Source: Pseudobutyrivibrio sp. (lineage in GTDB: Bacteria; Bacillota; Clostridia; Lachnospirales; Lachnospiraceae). Taken from it: DNA of 5,233 nucleotides. The translations under genes and the position numbers were made by a program. This document shows positions 1-5,233 of this stretch, in pieces (within the stretch, counting starts at the first letter, position 1; each line of letters starts with the position of its first letter). The notes below the pieces were generated by a model that was not told where the DNA came from, did not search any database, and saw only the letters and a program-made list of their open reading frames with translations. The stretch covers positions 1-5,233 of the forward strand of contig JAFYYE010000292.1 in assembly GCA_017557715.1 (NCBI GenBank), read 5' to 3'.

Positions 1-369
1 AGCATTCTTATCGTGGATGATGATCCAAACTACATGAACCTGGTGCGAGAATGGTTGATGGATGACTATAAAGTTGCGATGGTTACATCGGGAATGAGGG
101 CACTGACTTGGCTTGGGACTAATAAAGTAGATTTGATTTTATTGGATTATGAGATGCCGGTTACCACAGGTCCACAGGTTCTTGAAATGCTGAGAGCAGA
201 GGATGAAACAAGGGACATTCCGGTCATCTTCCTTACAGGAAATGATAGCAAGGAAAGTGTAATGTCTGTGGTGGAGCTGAAGCCACAGGGATATTTCTTA
301 AAGACAATGCCTAAGGATGAGTTTATGAATAAGATTAAAATCTTCTTTATGCAGCAGGATGATAAGTAA
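1..369 (+). CDS. Response regulator receiver (REC) domain protein, 5'-truncated by the window edge
   Basis: Signal-transduction receiver domain that accepts a phosphoryl group from a histidine kinase. The frame is open from base 1 (reads SILIVDDDPN) to TAA at 367-369, giving 122 residues. Visible: first beta strand ILIV, acidic pocket D6-D8, phospho-acceptor D49 in LILLDYEMP, switch threonine T79 in FLTGND, switch aromatic Y98 and conserved lysine K101 in FLKT. The spacings D49-T79 (30), T79-Y98 (19) and T79-K101 (22) match CheY. The proline that usually follows the lysine is replaced by threonine. The protein ends right after the last REC helix (MQQDDK), so there is no C-terminal output domain. 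A GTG codon at 13 falls inside the first strand and is not a credible start; the true start lies upstream of the window. It may be a stand-alone single-domain regulator lacking a few codons here, or the C-terminal REC of a hybrid kinase. The sequence cannot decide, and the partner kinase is not visible. Confidence 0.93.
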   Translation, partial: SILIVDDDPNYMNLVREWLMDDYKVAMVTSGMRALTWLGTNKVDLILLDYEMPVTTGPQVLEMLRAEDETRDIPVIFLTGNDSKESVMSVVELKPQGYFLKTMPKDEFMNKIKIFFMQQDDK

Positions 370-379
370 TGTGAATAGT

Positions 380-408
380 AAAAAATTAGCGAGGCTAGAT
401 GCCTCGCT
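380..408 (-). terminator. Rho-independent terminator of the GH42 gene, probably bidirectional
   Basis: A perfect 8-bp GC-rich stem, AGCGAGGC (388-395) with GCCTCGCT (401-408), encloses a 5-nt loop (396-400). Read on the minus strand, the stem is followed by AATTTTTT (387-380), a textbook U-run, so it should end the galactosidase transcript. Read on the plus strand it is followed only by TTAATTATT, a weaker tract, but it sits about 20 bp after the REC gene stop and may also end that transcript. The last codons and TAG stop (397-395) of the galactosidase lie within the hairpin. Confidence 0.88.
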
Positions 409-2443
409 TAATTATTGCAATCTGATATTTTTCAAGTTTTAATTCGCCTGAAATATTTTCTTCGGTTAGAAGGTCTGTCCCTGAAACGTCAGGAATAATC
501 TTTGTTTCAGAAGTAGGATTAAGATAGAAATCATATCTTATGTCCTCAGCGAATCTAGAATGCATTTCTATTCCATCTGGAAGCTTTTTAAATGGAACAC
601 TAGCATGCTCCAGCATTTCCCTGTAAATAAATTCGATGTCATGCTGATTGGTGCGGCAGGCCACATAGTAGGCGTGACCTTTGCCATATTTATTGCAGGT
701 GATGGCAGGGGTGCCTTCCAAATAATCATTCTTGTAGCGGCCGATTATATTGGCAGATACATCACGTAGCATTTCCTGATAATCATGCACTGGAACACTG
801 TGATAGGTGCGGCTGGCCTTATCGTAAATCTTAATAGATACCTTATCCTCTGGATAAAGAGTGTCGATTTCTTCAGAACGAAGACCGAAGACTCTGTCTA
901 AACCATCTCCAGGGAAGCCCCCAAGATTTGCAAGTAAATCCTTGTTTACATATCCAGTGAAATAGGTGGACATGAATTCACCGCCGGCATTTACGAAGTC
1001 GGCAATTTTCTGACCGATGCCATCCTGCAGTACATATAGCATTGGGGCGCAGATAATCTTGTATTTGCTCCAATCACCATTGGAAGAAATAATATCTGGC
1101 TCAACGCCTAAGTGCATGAATTCGTTGTAGATGTTCATGCAGGTCTCATCGAATTTCTTGGTTTCGTTAGAAAGAGCCCAGGCATCATCTATTGCCCATC
1201 TGTTATCCCAATCATAGAGGATGGCTACTTTGTTGTCAGAAAGGGAACCAGTGATTTCACTTATTTTCTTTACTTCGTTGCCAAGAGCTGCTACCTCTTT
1301 AAAAATTCTGGTGTCATTAGTACCAATATGGTCGATTACAGCACCATGCCATTGCTCAGAAGAACCGCGACTCTTTCTTATTTGGAAATATTGAACTGTA
1401 TCACTGCCGGCAGCAATGGCTTGCATGGAAATTAATCTGTGTATGCCTGGACGACTATATTTATTGTAAGGTCTCCAGTTTACAACACCTGGAGCTGATT
1501 CCATCATCATAAATGGCTGCTCAGGCTTAAGACTTCTGAAAAGCGCATGATTAAAGCTGCGCTCTAAAAGGTGGGCTGAATCGGACTGCCAGTTGTTGTG
1601 CATTTCTGGGTAATTATCCCAGCTGATAACATCGATGAACTGACTCATGTAGTGGTAGTCGTAGTCATAGAACATTTCCATGTAGTTGGTAGTGGTAGGT
1701 TCTTTTGCACCTGCAGCGCGTAAGGTATCAATTTCAAAACGCATGAAATTAGTAGCAGACCAAGTGCTGAAACGCTTCCAATCCAGATTAAGTCCAAGGA
1801 CGCAGTTTTCACCGTTTGCGTAAGGTGGGTCAATCTGGTCGAAGCTGTTGAAGGTGTGAGACCAGAATGTGGTCCACCATGCTTTGTTAAGCTTATTTAT
1901 ATCGTGGTCGTAGCGGTCTGCTAGCCATTCTTGAAATTTCTTGCGGCAGGTGTCGCAATAGCAGTAGCCACTAAGCTCATTTGAAATATGCCACATTAAA
2001 AGTCCTGGATGATTAGCGAATTTCTTAGCCAAGGCTGTATCTATAATGCCCACCTTTTCACGAAATTCTGGTGACTGCATGCAGTGATTGTGGCGCACGC
2101 CGTGATGATTTCTCACACCCATCTCGTTGCAGCGCATAGCAGATGGATATTTTTCGTCCAACCATGCAGGTCTTGCACCAGTAGGTGTGGCAAGCACTGT
2201 GTAAATGCCATTATCGTAAAGGCGGTCCATAATAGGCTCTAGCCAGTCGAAGCTGATGATGCCTTCCGTTGGTTCATGTGTGGACCATGAGAATACACCC
2301 ATAGTGACTGTATTGATGCCAGCTTCTTTCATTAAATCAATATCTTTATCTAATATGTCAGGCCTATCCAACCACTGCTCAGGGTTGTAATCGCCTCCGT
2401 GTAAAAGCCCATTTACTTGTGGGAAAAGTATTTTTCTATTCAT
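395..2443 (-). CDS. GH42 beta-galactosidase, complete
   Basis: Cytoplasmic retaining glycosidase that releases terminal beta-D-galactose from galactosides or galacto-oligosaccharides; some GH42 members also take alpha-L-arabinopyranosides. At 682 residues it has the usual family length. The N-terminal TIM barrel (about residues 14-390) opens with GGDYNPEQW and has TMGVFSWSTHEP. The acid/base is E156 in WHISNE and the nucleophile E315 in MMMESAPG. Four cysteines, C121 and the C161/C163/C166 cluster (CYCDTC), match the zinc site of the Thermus A4 enzyme, including the 35-residue gap from the first Cys to the acid/base. A Rossmann-like trimerisation domain (about 400-610) and a small beta domain (about 620-682) follow. 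No signal peptide or membrane segment is seen. The ATG at 2443 is backed by AAGGAG 7 nt upstream. The gene stands alone, converging on the REC gene and diverging from yhaM, with no transporter or regulator nearby. The exact substrate cannot be read from sequence. B. subtilis GanA and other bga genes are family members, but I assign no symbol. Confidence 0.96.
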   Translation of the reverse strand: MNRKILFPQVNGLLHGGDYNPEQWLDRPDILDKDIDLMKEAGINTVTMGVFSWSTHEPTEGIISFDWLEPIMDRLYDNGIYTVLATPTGARPAWLDEKYPSAMRCNEMGVRNHHGVRHNHCMQSPEFREKVGIIDTALAKKFANHPGLLMWHISNELSGYCYCDTCRKKFQEWLADRYDHDINKLNKAWWTTFWSHTFNSFDQIDPPYANGENCVLGLNLDWKRFSTWSATNFMRFEIDTLRAAGAKEPTTTNYMEMFYDYDYHYMSQFIDVISWDNYPEMHNNWQSDSAHLLERSFNHALFRSLKPEQPFMMMESAPGVVNWRPYNKYSRPGIHRLISMQAIAAGSDTVQYFQIRKSRGSSEQWHGAVIDHIGTNDTRIFKEVAALGNEVKKISEITGSLSDNKVAILYDWDNRWAIDDAWALSNETKKFDETCMNIYNEFMHLGVEPDIISSNGDWSKYKIICAPMLYVLQDGIGQKIADFVNAGGEFMSTYFTGYVNKDLLANLGGFPGDGLDRVFGLRSEEIDTLYPEDKVSIKIYDKASRTYHSVPVHDYQEMLRDVSANIIGRYKNDYLEGTPAITCNKYGKGHAYYVACRTNQHDIEFIYREMLEHASVPFKKLPDGIEMHSRFAEDIRYDFYLNPTSETKIIPDVSGTDLLTEENISGELKLEKYQIAIIKRGI

Positions 2444-2450
2444 TATGTAT

Positions 2451-2456
2451 CTCCTT
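2451..2456 (-). promoter_or_regulatory. Ribosome binding site of the GH42 gene
   Basis: On the minus strand this reads AAGGAG, 7 nt before the ATG at 2443-2441. It is a near-perfect anti-16S match with optimal spacing and settles the start codon. Confidence 0.9.
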
Positions 2457-2471
2457 ATACGAAAATCGTAT
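2457..2471. promoter_or_regulatory. Operator-like palindrome over the GH42 transcription start
   Basis: Perfect inverted repeat ATACGA (2457-2462), AAA, TCGTAT (2466-2471). It sits between the likely -10 box and the ribosome binding site of the galactosidase, covering the expected start point near 2463. The size and CG-centred half-sites suit a dimeric sugar repressor, for example of the LacI family, which would block initiation here. That assignment is inference; no regulator gene is in the window. The same bases could also form a small hairpin at the 5' end of the transcript. Confidence 0.5.
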
Positions 2472-2497
2472 CATATAAAAAGTGCGAAAACATCCAA
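2470..2497 (-). promoter_or_regulatory. Probable sigma-A promoter of the GH42 gene
   Basis: On the minus strand, TATGAT (2475-2470) is a good -10 box. TTGGAT (2497-2492) 16 bp upstream is a partial -35 match (TTG conserved); a 17-bp alternative is TTTGGA. The predicted start is near 2463, giving a leader of about 20 nt that includes the ribosome binding site. The weak -35 is consistent with an activated or regulated promoter. Confidence 0.5.
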
Positions 2498-2525
2498 AAA
2501 TCACCAAAATAATTTATATTTTCGC
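2484..2525. repeat. Widely spaced inverted repeat GCGAAAA / TTTTCGC in the divergent control region
   Basis: GCGAAAA at 2484-2490 is mirrored by TTTTCGC at 2519-2525, with 28 bp of A/T-rich DNA between. A third related CGAAAA lies at 2460-2465, 25 bp from the first copy and partly inside the start-site palindrome. These could be half-sites for a regulator that acts on the galactosidase or on both divergent promoters. In A-rich DNA such short matches can arise by chance. Confidence 0.25.
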
Positions 2526-2539
2526 TCATGTTCTTCACA

Positions 2540-2568
2540 TTGATTATCTCCCATTCATCCCGTATAAT
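2540..2568 (+). promoter_or_regulatory. Strong sigma-A promoter of the yhaM-rlmD unit
   Basis: TTGATT (2540-2545) and a perfect TATAAT (2563-2568) are separated by the optimal 17 bp. A/T-rich DNA lies just upstream (about 2496-2522). The expected start is near 2575, giving a leader of about 45 nt before the yhaM ATG. Confidence 0.85.
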
Positions 2569-2583
2569 TAAAGAAGCTAAATT

Positions 2584-2613
2584 GCAGCCTAGCTGCACGG
2601 CTCCGTTAGGAGC
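2584..2613 (+). promoter_or_regulatory. yhaM leader with two tandem hairpins, the second masking the ribosome binding site
   Basis: The first hairpin is GCAGC (2584-2588), loop CTA, GCTGC (2592-2596). The second is GCTCC (2600-2604), loop GTTA, GGAGC (2609-2613). The SD sequence AGGAG (2608-2612), 7 nt before the ATG at 2620, lies almost wholly in the 3' arm of the second hairpin, so its folding would limit ribosome access. A competing pairing of AAGCT (2574-2578) with AGCTT (2611-2615) is also possible. It matches no riboswitch class I know, and the stems are short. Confidence 0.55.
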
Positions 2614-2619
2614 TTAGAA

Positions 2620-3582
2620 ATGGAGAATTACATGAAATACATTAACACTCTCAAAGAGGGAGACAGAGGTACAGAAACATACCTTTGCAAGAAGAAGTCT
2701 CAGGGCATTTCCAAGACTGGAAAGGCATTTGAGTCACTTACATTATGCGATAAGACAGGCACCATTGATGCAAAGATTTGGGATGTTGATTCCGAAGGTA
2801 TCAGCGACTATGACGAGCTTGATTTCATCACAGTTACAGGTGATATCACAAGCTGGAACGGTGCATTACAGTTTAATATAAAGCGCCTTCGTAAGGCTAG
2901 CGAGGGAGAGTATGATATTGCAGATTACATCCCAGCCAGCAAGAAGGATGTTAATGTGATGTGGAATGATTTAACATCACTTATCAACAGCATTAAGGCT
3001 CCATACATGAAGGCTTTACTTAGAAAGTACTTCGTGGAAGATAAGGCATTTATCGAGGAGTTTAAGGCTCACTCAGCAGCAAAGTCAGTACATCACGGCT
3101 TTACCGGTGGTCTTTTAGAGCACACACTTTCAGTTGCTACAAACTGCGATTACTTTAGTAAGCAGTATCCATTCTTGGATAGAGATTTACTTATCACTGC
3201 AGCTATTTTCCATGATATTGGAAAGGTAAAGGAGCTTTCAGAGTTCCCACGCAACGATTACACAGATGAGGGACAGCTTCTTGGTCACATCTATGTAGGT
3301 GCAAATATGGTAGATCGTGCTATCGATACTATCGACGGTTTCCCAGAGGTAAAGCGTAAGGAGCTTATCCACTGTATCCTTTCTCATCACGGCGAGCTTG
3401 AGTTTGGCTCACCAAAGAAGCCAGCTATTGCAGAGGCTATCGCACTTTCATTTGCTGATAACATCGATGCAAAGCTCGAGACTATCTACGAGGCTCTTGA
3501 GAATGTTGAGGAGAATAATTTGACATGGCAGGGATTTAATCGTCTGCTTGATTCAAACATCCGTAGAACAGGAAAGAATTAA
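2620..3582 (+). CDS. yhaM: 3'-5' exoribonuclease YhaM family protein (OB fold plus HD domain), complete
   Basis: YhaM-type nucleases degrade RNA, and single-stranded DNA, from the 3' end in a metal-dependent way, in the cytoplasm of Firmicutes. At 320 residues it is close to the B. subtilis protein (314). An N-terminal OB-fold nucleic-acid-binding domain spans about residues 14-92 (LTLCDKTGTIDAKIWD, then DFITVTGDI). The HD metal-binding domain spans about 150-290: H168 in GGLLEHT, H198-D199 in IFHDIGK, H223, H256-H257 in SHHGE, and D280 in FADNID. All expected HD ligands are present. The ATG at 2620 has AGGAG 7 nt upstream. A second in-frame ATG at 2632 has GGAG (2622-2625) 6 nt upstream, and its product (MKYINTLKEGDRG) matches the start I recall in relatives, so the longer form adds only four residues. 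It is the first gene of a probable operon; its TAA overlaps the next ATG as TAATG. Confidence 0.94.
   Translation: MENYMKYINTLKEGDRGTETYLCKKKSQGISKTGKAFESLTLCDKTGTIDAKIWDVDSEGISDYDELDFITVTGDITSWNGALQFNIKRLRKASEGEYDIADYIPASKKDVNVMWNDLTSLINSIKAPYMKALLRKYFVEDKAFIEEFKAHSAAKSVHHGFTGGLLEHTLSVATNCDYFSKQYPFLDRDLLITAAIFHDIGKVKELSEFPRNDYTDEGQLLGHIYVGANMVDRAIDTIDGFPEVKRKELIHCILSHHGELEFGSPKKPAIAEAIALSFADNIDAKLETIYEALENVEENNLTWQGFNRLLDSNIRRTGKN
2622..2625 (+). promoter_or_regulatory. Second, unmasked SD for an internal yhaM start at 2632
   Basis: GGAG lies 6 nt before ATG 2632-2634, the fifth codon of the annotated yhaM frame. It lies outside the leader hairpins, so it could keep translation going when the upstream SD is folded away. 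Which of the two starts is used cannot be told from sequence. Confidence 0.4.
3570..3573 (+). promoter_or_regulatory. Weak ribosome binding site of rlmD inside the end of yhaM
   Basis: AGGA, followed by AAG, lies 8 nt before the ATG at 3582. It is poorer than the SDs of the other genes here. Together with the TAATG stop/start overlap at 3580-3584, this suggests rlmD is translated largely by coupling to yhaM. Confidence 0.55.
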
Positions 3583-5233
3583 TGAATAAAAACGATATTG
3601 TAAGATTAACAATAGAAGATATGTCCCTTGAAGGGGCTGGAATTGGTCACACTGATGGTGTGACCATTTTTGTCAAAGACGCGGTGGTAGGTGATGTTTG
3701 CGATGTCATCATCACAAAGGTGAAAAAGAGTTACTGCTTTGCGGCTTTGAAGGAAGTGGTGGGGCCAAGTGCTTTTCGTGTGGAGCCAGCTTGCCCTAAT
3801 GCTAAGCAGTGTGGTGGCTGCCAGATTATGCAGGTAAGCTATGATAAGCAGCTTGAGATAAAAGACAATATTGTGGCTAACAATCTGGTAAAGATTGGCG
3901 GTTACGACCGTTCTTTTGTGGATTCTATTCGTGAGCCAATTCTTGGTATGACTAATCCACTTCGTTATCGCAACAAGGCTCAGGTGCCAATCGGTGTGGA
4001 TAAAGACGGCAAGATCATTGCAGGATTTTATGGAGCACGAAGCCATAGAATTGTGCCAAGTACCGACTGTAAGATTTGCTCTGAGAAGAGCATGAATATC
4101 GTATATGCGGTAATAGATTACATGAATGAAAATAGTGTAGCCCCTTATGACGAGGCAACAGGAAAAGGCTTGATTCGTCATGTGCTTGTACGTGAAGGTA
4201 AAGCCACTGGTGAAACAATGGTTTGCGTAGTGGTGAATGGCGACAAGCTTCCAGCGGTGGATTCGTTGGTGGAGCATGTGAAATCTGTGGAGCCTGAGTT
4301 GGCTTCGATGGTGCTCAACATCAACACTCGTCGCGATAATGTAATCATGGGCTATGAGACTAAGGTGCTTTATGGCAAAGAAGTTATCCGCGATACAATC
4401 ACTCTCACAAATGGTGATACTATTGCCTTTGATATCAGTGCAAATTCCTTCTATCAGGTCAATCACGACCAGATGGAGAGACTTTATAGTAAGGCTTTAG
4501 AGTATGCTGATTTACACGGCACAGAAGAGGTATGGGATTTGTACTGCGGTATAGGAACTATTTCTCTTTCTATGGCAAAGCATGCTGGCAGAGTCATCGG
4601 AATCGAAGTGGTGCCACAGGCCATCGAAAACGCTAAGGCCAATGCAAAGCTTAACGGCTTAGATAATGCAGAATTCTACTGCGGAGAAGCAGAAGTGGTC
4701 CTTCCAGAAATCTACGAGAAGATGTCTCACCCAGATGTTATCATGGTGGACCCACCTCGCAAGGGCTGCGACACAGTAGCACTTGATACAATGGTGAAGA
4801 TGCAGCCTAATCGTATTGTCTATGTCAGCTGTGACAGCGCCACCCTGGCCCGCGACCTTAAGTACCTTGAGGAGCGTGGCTATCACCTGGAGCAGTACAC
4901 TGTCTGCGACCAATTTGGTCATACAATGCATACAGAGACGGTATGTTTATTGTCCAAACTTCATGAAGCGAAGCACCATGTCAACGTAAAAGTAGATATG
5001 GATGAACTTGATCTAACAAGTGCCGAAGCCAAGGCTACATACAAGGAAATCGAAGAATGGGTTAAAGAGCACTATGGATTTCATGTAACAAACTTGAATA
5101 TTGCTCAGGTAAAGCAGAAGCATGGAATTATTGAAAGAGAGAATTACAATAAGCCAAAATCAGAAAACAGCAGACAACCAGGAACAACACCAGAGAAAGA
5201 GAGGGCTATTACTGAGGCACTAAAGTTTTTTAA
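3582..5233 (+). CDS. rlmD: 23S rRNA (uracil-C5)-methyltransferase, RlmD/RumA family, 3'-truncated by the window edge
   Basis: Transfers a methyl group from S-adenosylmethionine to C5 of a uridine in 23S rRNA (U1939 in E. coli; the B. subtilis homologue RlmCD also does U747). It is open for 550 codons with no stop before the window ends. In order: TRAM RNA-binding domain (about residues 3-58); iron-sulfur cysteines C71, C77, C80 (CX5CX2C) with C163 as the fourth ligand; NSFYQVN (288-294); SAM-binding DLYCGIGTIS (319-328); DPPRKG (390-395); catalytic nucleophile C417 in YVSCDS; general base E452 in HTMHTET. All key residues are intact. The ATG at 3582 is needed to keep the TRAM domain whole and overlaps the yhaM stop. 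Typical family members end near residue 460; here the frame continues for about 90 residues as an extra domain. The exact uridine target is not readable from sequence; TrmA-type tRNA enzymes are less likely because they lack the TRAM domain and the iron-sulfur site. Confidence 0.94.
   Translation, partial: MNKNDIVRLTIEDMSLEGAGIGHTDGVTIFVKDAVVGDVCDVIITKVKKSYCFAALKEVVGPSAFRVEPACPNAKQCGGCQIMQVSYDKQLEIKDNIVANNLVKIGGYDRSFVDSIREPILGMTNPLRYRNKAQVPIGVDKDGKIIAGFYGARSHRIVPSTDCKICSEKSMNIVYAVIDYMNENSVAPYDEATGKGLIRHVLVREGKATGETMVCVVVNGDKLPAVDSLVEHVKSVEPELASMVLNINTRRDNVIMGYETKVLYGKEVIRDTITLTNGDTIAFDISANSFYQVNHDQMERLYSKALEYADLHGTEEVWDLYCGIGTISLSMAKHAGRVIGIEVVPQAIENAKANAKLNGLDNAEFYCGEAEVVLPEIYEKMSHPDVIMVDPPRKGCDTVALDTMVKMQPNRIVYVSCDSATLARDLKYLEERGYHLEQYTVCDQFGHTMHTETVCLLSKLHEAKHHVNVKVDMDELDLTSAEAKATYKEIEEWVKEHYGFHVTNLNIAQVKQKHGIIERENYNKPKSENSRQPGTTPEKERAITEALKFF
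3644..3671 (+). terminator. Terminator-like hairpin with T-run inside the 5' end of rlmD
   Basis: A perfect 9-bp stem, TGGTCACAC (3644-3652) with GTGTGACCA (3658-3666), encloses a 5-nt loop TGATG and is followed at once by TTTTT (3667-3671). This has the form of a Rho-independent terminator reading in the direction of the gene; the opposite strand has no T-run. It begins 62 nt after the rlmD start and encodes part of the TRAM domain (IGHTDGVTIF). Ribosomes translating rlmD would disrupt it, so it could act as a translation-dependent attenuator. Function is inferred from shape only. Confidence 0.45.
4968..5233 (+). other. C-terminal extension domain of the RlmD protein (incomplete)
   Basis: After the normal methyltransferase end (ETVCLLSKL, residues 452-460) the frame continues from about residue 463 to at least 550. 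It has an acidic linker (DMDELDLTSAEA), a predicted helix TYKEIEEWVKEHYG, a segment NLNIAQVKQKHGIIE, a basic/polar stretch NYNKPKSENSRQP, and a last helix EKERAITEALKFF. From memory, similar tails occur on RumA-type proteins of gut Clostridia. The helix/strand pattern and basic residues hint at nucleic-acid binding, which is inference. I cannot name a characterised domain. Confidence 0.6.

Noticed and set aside
13..15. GTG as the start of the response regulator
   Set aside because: The reading frame is open back to base 1 and the residues before it (SILI) form the first REC beta strand, so the true start is upstream.
1112..1435. Plus-strand open frame of 107 codons, and a similar one at 560-769
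   Set aside because: Both lie opposite the intact GH42 gene, show no domain, and have no convincing ribosome site.
1645..1833. Minus-strand open frame of 62 codons with a hydrophobic stretch
   Set aside because: Same strand as the GH42 gene but in another frame. It ends in a run of Thr from repeated tag/gta-rich sequence and has no start signal.
2484..2498. CcpA catabolite (cre) site near the GH42 promoter
   Set aside because: TGCGAAAACATCCA resembles a cre site at a few positions, but the central CG and flanking pattern do not fit the consensus on either strand.
2584..2613. Riboswitch or T-box upstream of yhaM
   Set aside because: The leader is too short and lacks the conserved cores of the classes I know; only two small hairpins are visible.
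3624..3635. Near-palindrome CCCTTGAAGGGG just before the rlmD hairpin
   Set aside because: As RNA it gives only a three-pair stem with a workable loop, and it has no T-run. I see no stable alternative to the downstream hairpin, so no antiterminator is claimed.
3606..4466. Long minus-strand open frame of 286 codons opposite rlmD
   Set aside because: It is antisense to a gene with all catalytic motifs intact. Its translation is rich in His, Ile and Ser without recognisable domains, and it has no supported start or ribosome site. It is open because the sense codon bias avoids the triplets that would make antisense stops.
4659..4931. Minus-strand open frame of 90 codons
   Set aside because: Antisense shadow of the conserved rlmD catalytic region (DPPRKG to HTMHTE), with no motif or start signal of its own.

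Overview
The window looks like ordinary chromosomal DNA from an anaerobic, low-GC Firmicute, most likely a Lachnospiraceae member of the Butyrivibrio/Pseudobutyrivibrio kind. This rests on AT-leaning codon use, AGGAG-type ribosome binding sites, a B. subtilis-like exoribonuclease YhaM, and an RlmD methyltransferase carrying a C-terminal tail I recall from gut Clostridia. The genus is an inference; no taxonomic marker is present.

Layout. (1) Positions 1-369, plus strand: the 3' end of a response-regulator receiver (REC) domain, either a single-domain regulator missing its first few codons or the tail of a larger hybrid protein. (2) Positions 395-2443, minus strand: a complete, intact GH42 beta-galactosidase converging on the REC gene. 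The two share a 25-bp gap with a strong hairpin that serves as terminator for the galactosidase and contains its stop codon. (3) Positions 2444-2619: a divergent control region. It holds the galactosidase promoter with a palindrome over its start site, and a near-consensus promoter for the opposite operon followed by a short leader with two small hairpins, one of which hides the ribosome binding site. (4) Positions 2620-3582, plus strand: a complete YhaM-type 3'-5' exoribonuclease (OB fold plus HD domain). (5) Positions 3582-5233, plus strand: a 23S rRNA m5U methyltransferase (RlmD/RumA family) whose start overlaps the yhaM stop as TAATG and which runs off the window after 550 codons, inside a C-terminal extension of about 90 residues.

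How they fit together. YhaM and RlmD form a two-gene RNA-metabolism unit (RNA decay plus rRNA modification), probably translationally coupled. A terminator-like hairpin with a T-run lies about 60 nt inside rlmD and could act as an intragenic attenuator. The galactosidase is a separate, probably sugar-regulated cytoplasmic enzyme for galactosides; no transporter or regulator for it is in the window. I see no mobile element, CRISPR array, tRNA, rRNA or defence system. The points most worth a second look are the intragenic terminator-like hairpin, the SD-masking leader, the palindrome at the galactosidase start site and the RlmD C-terminal extension.
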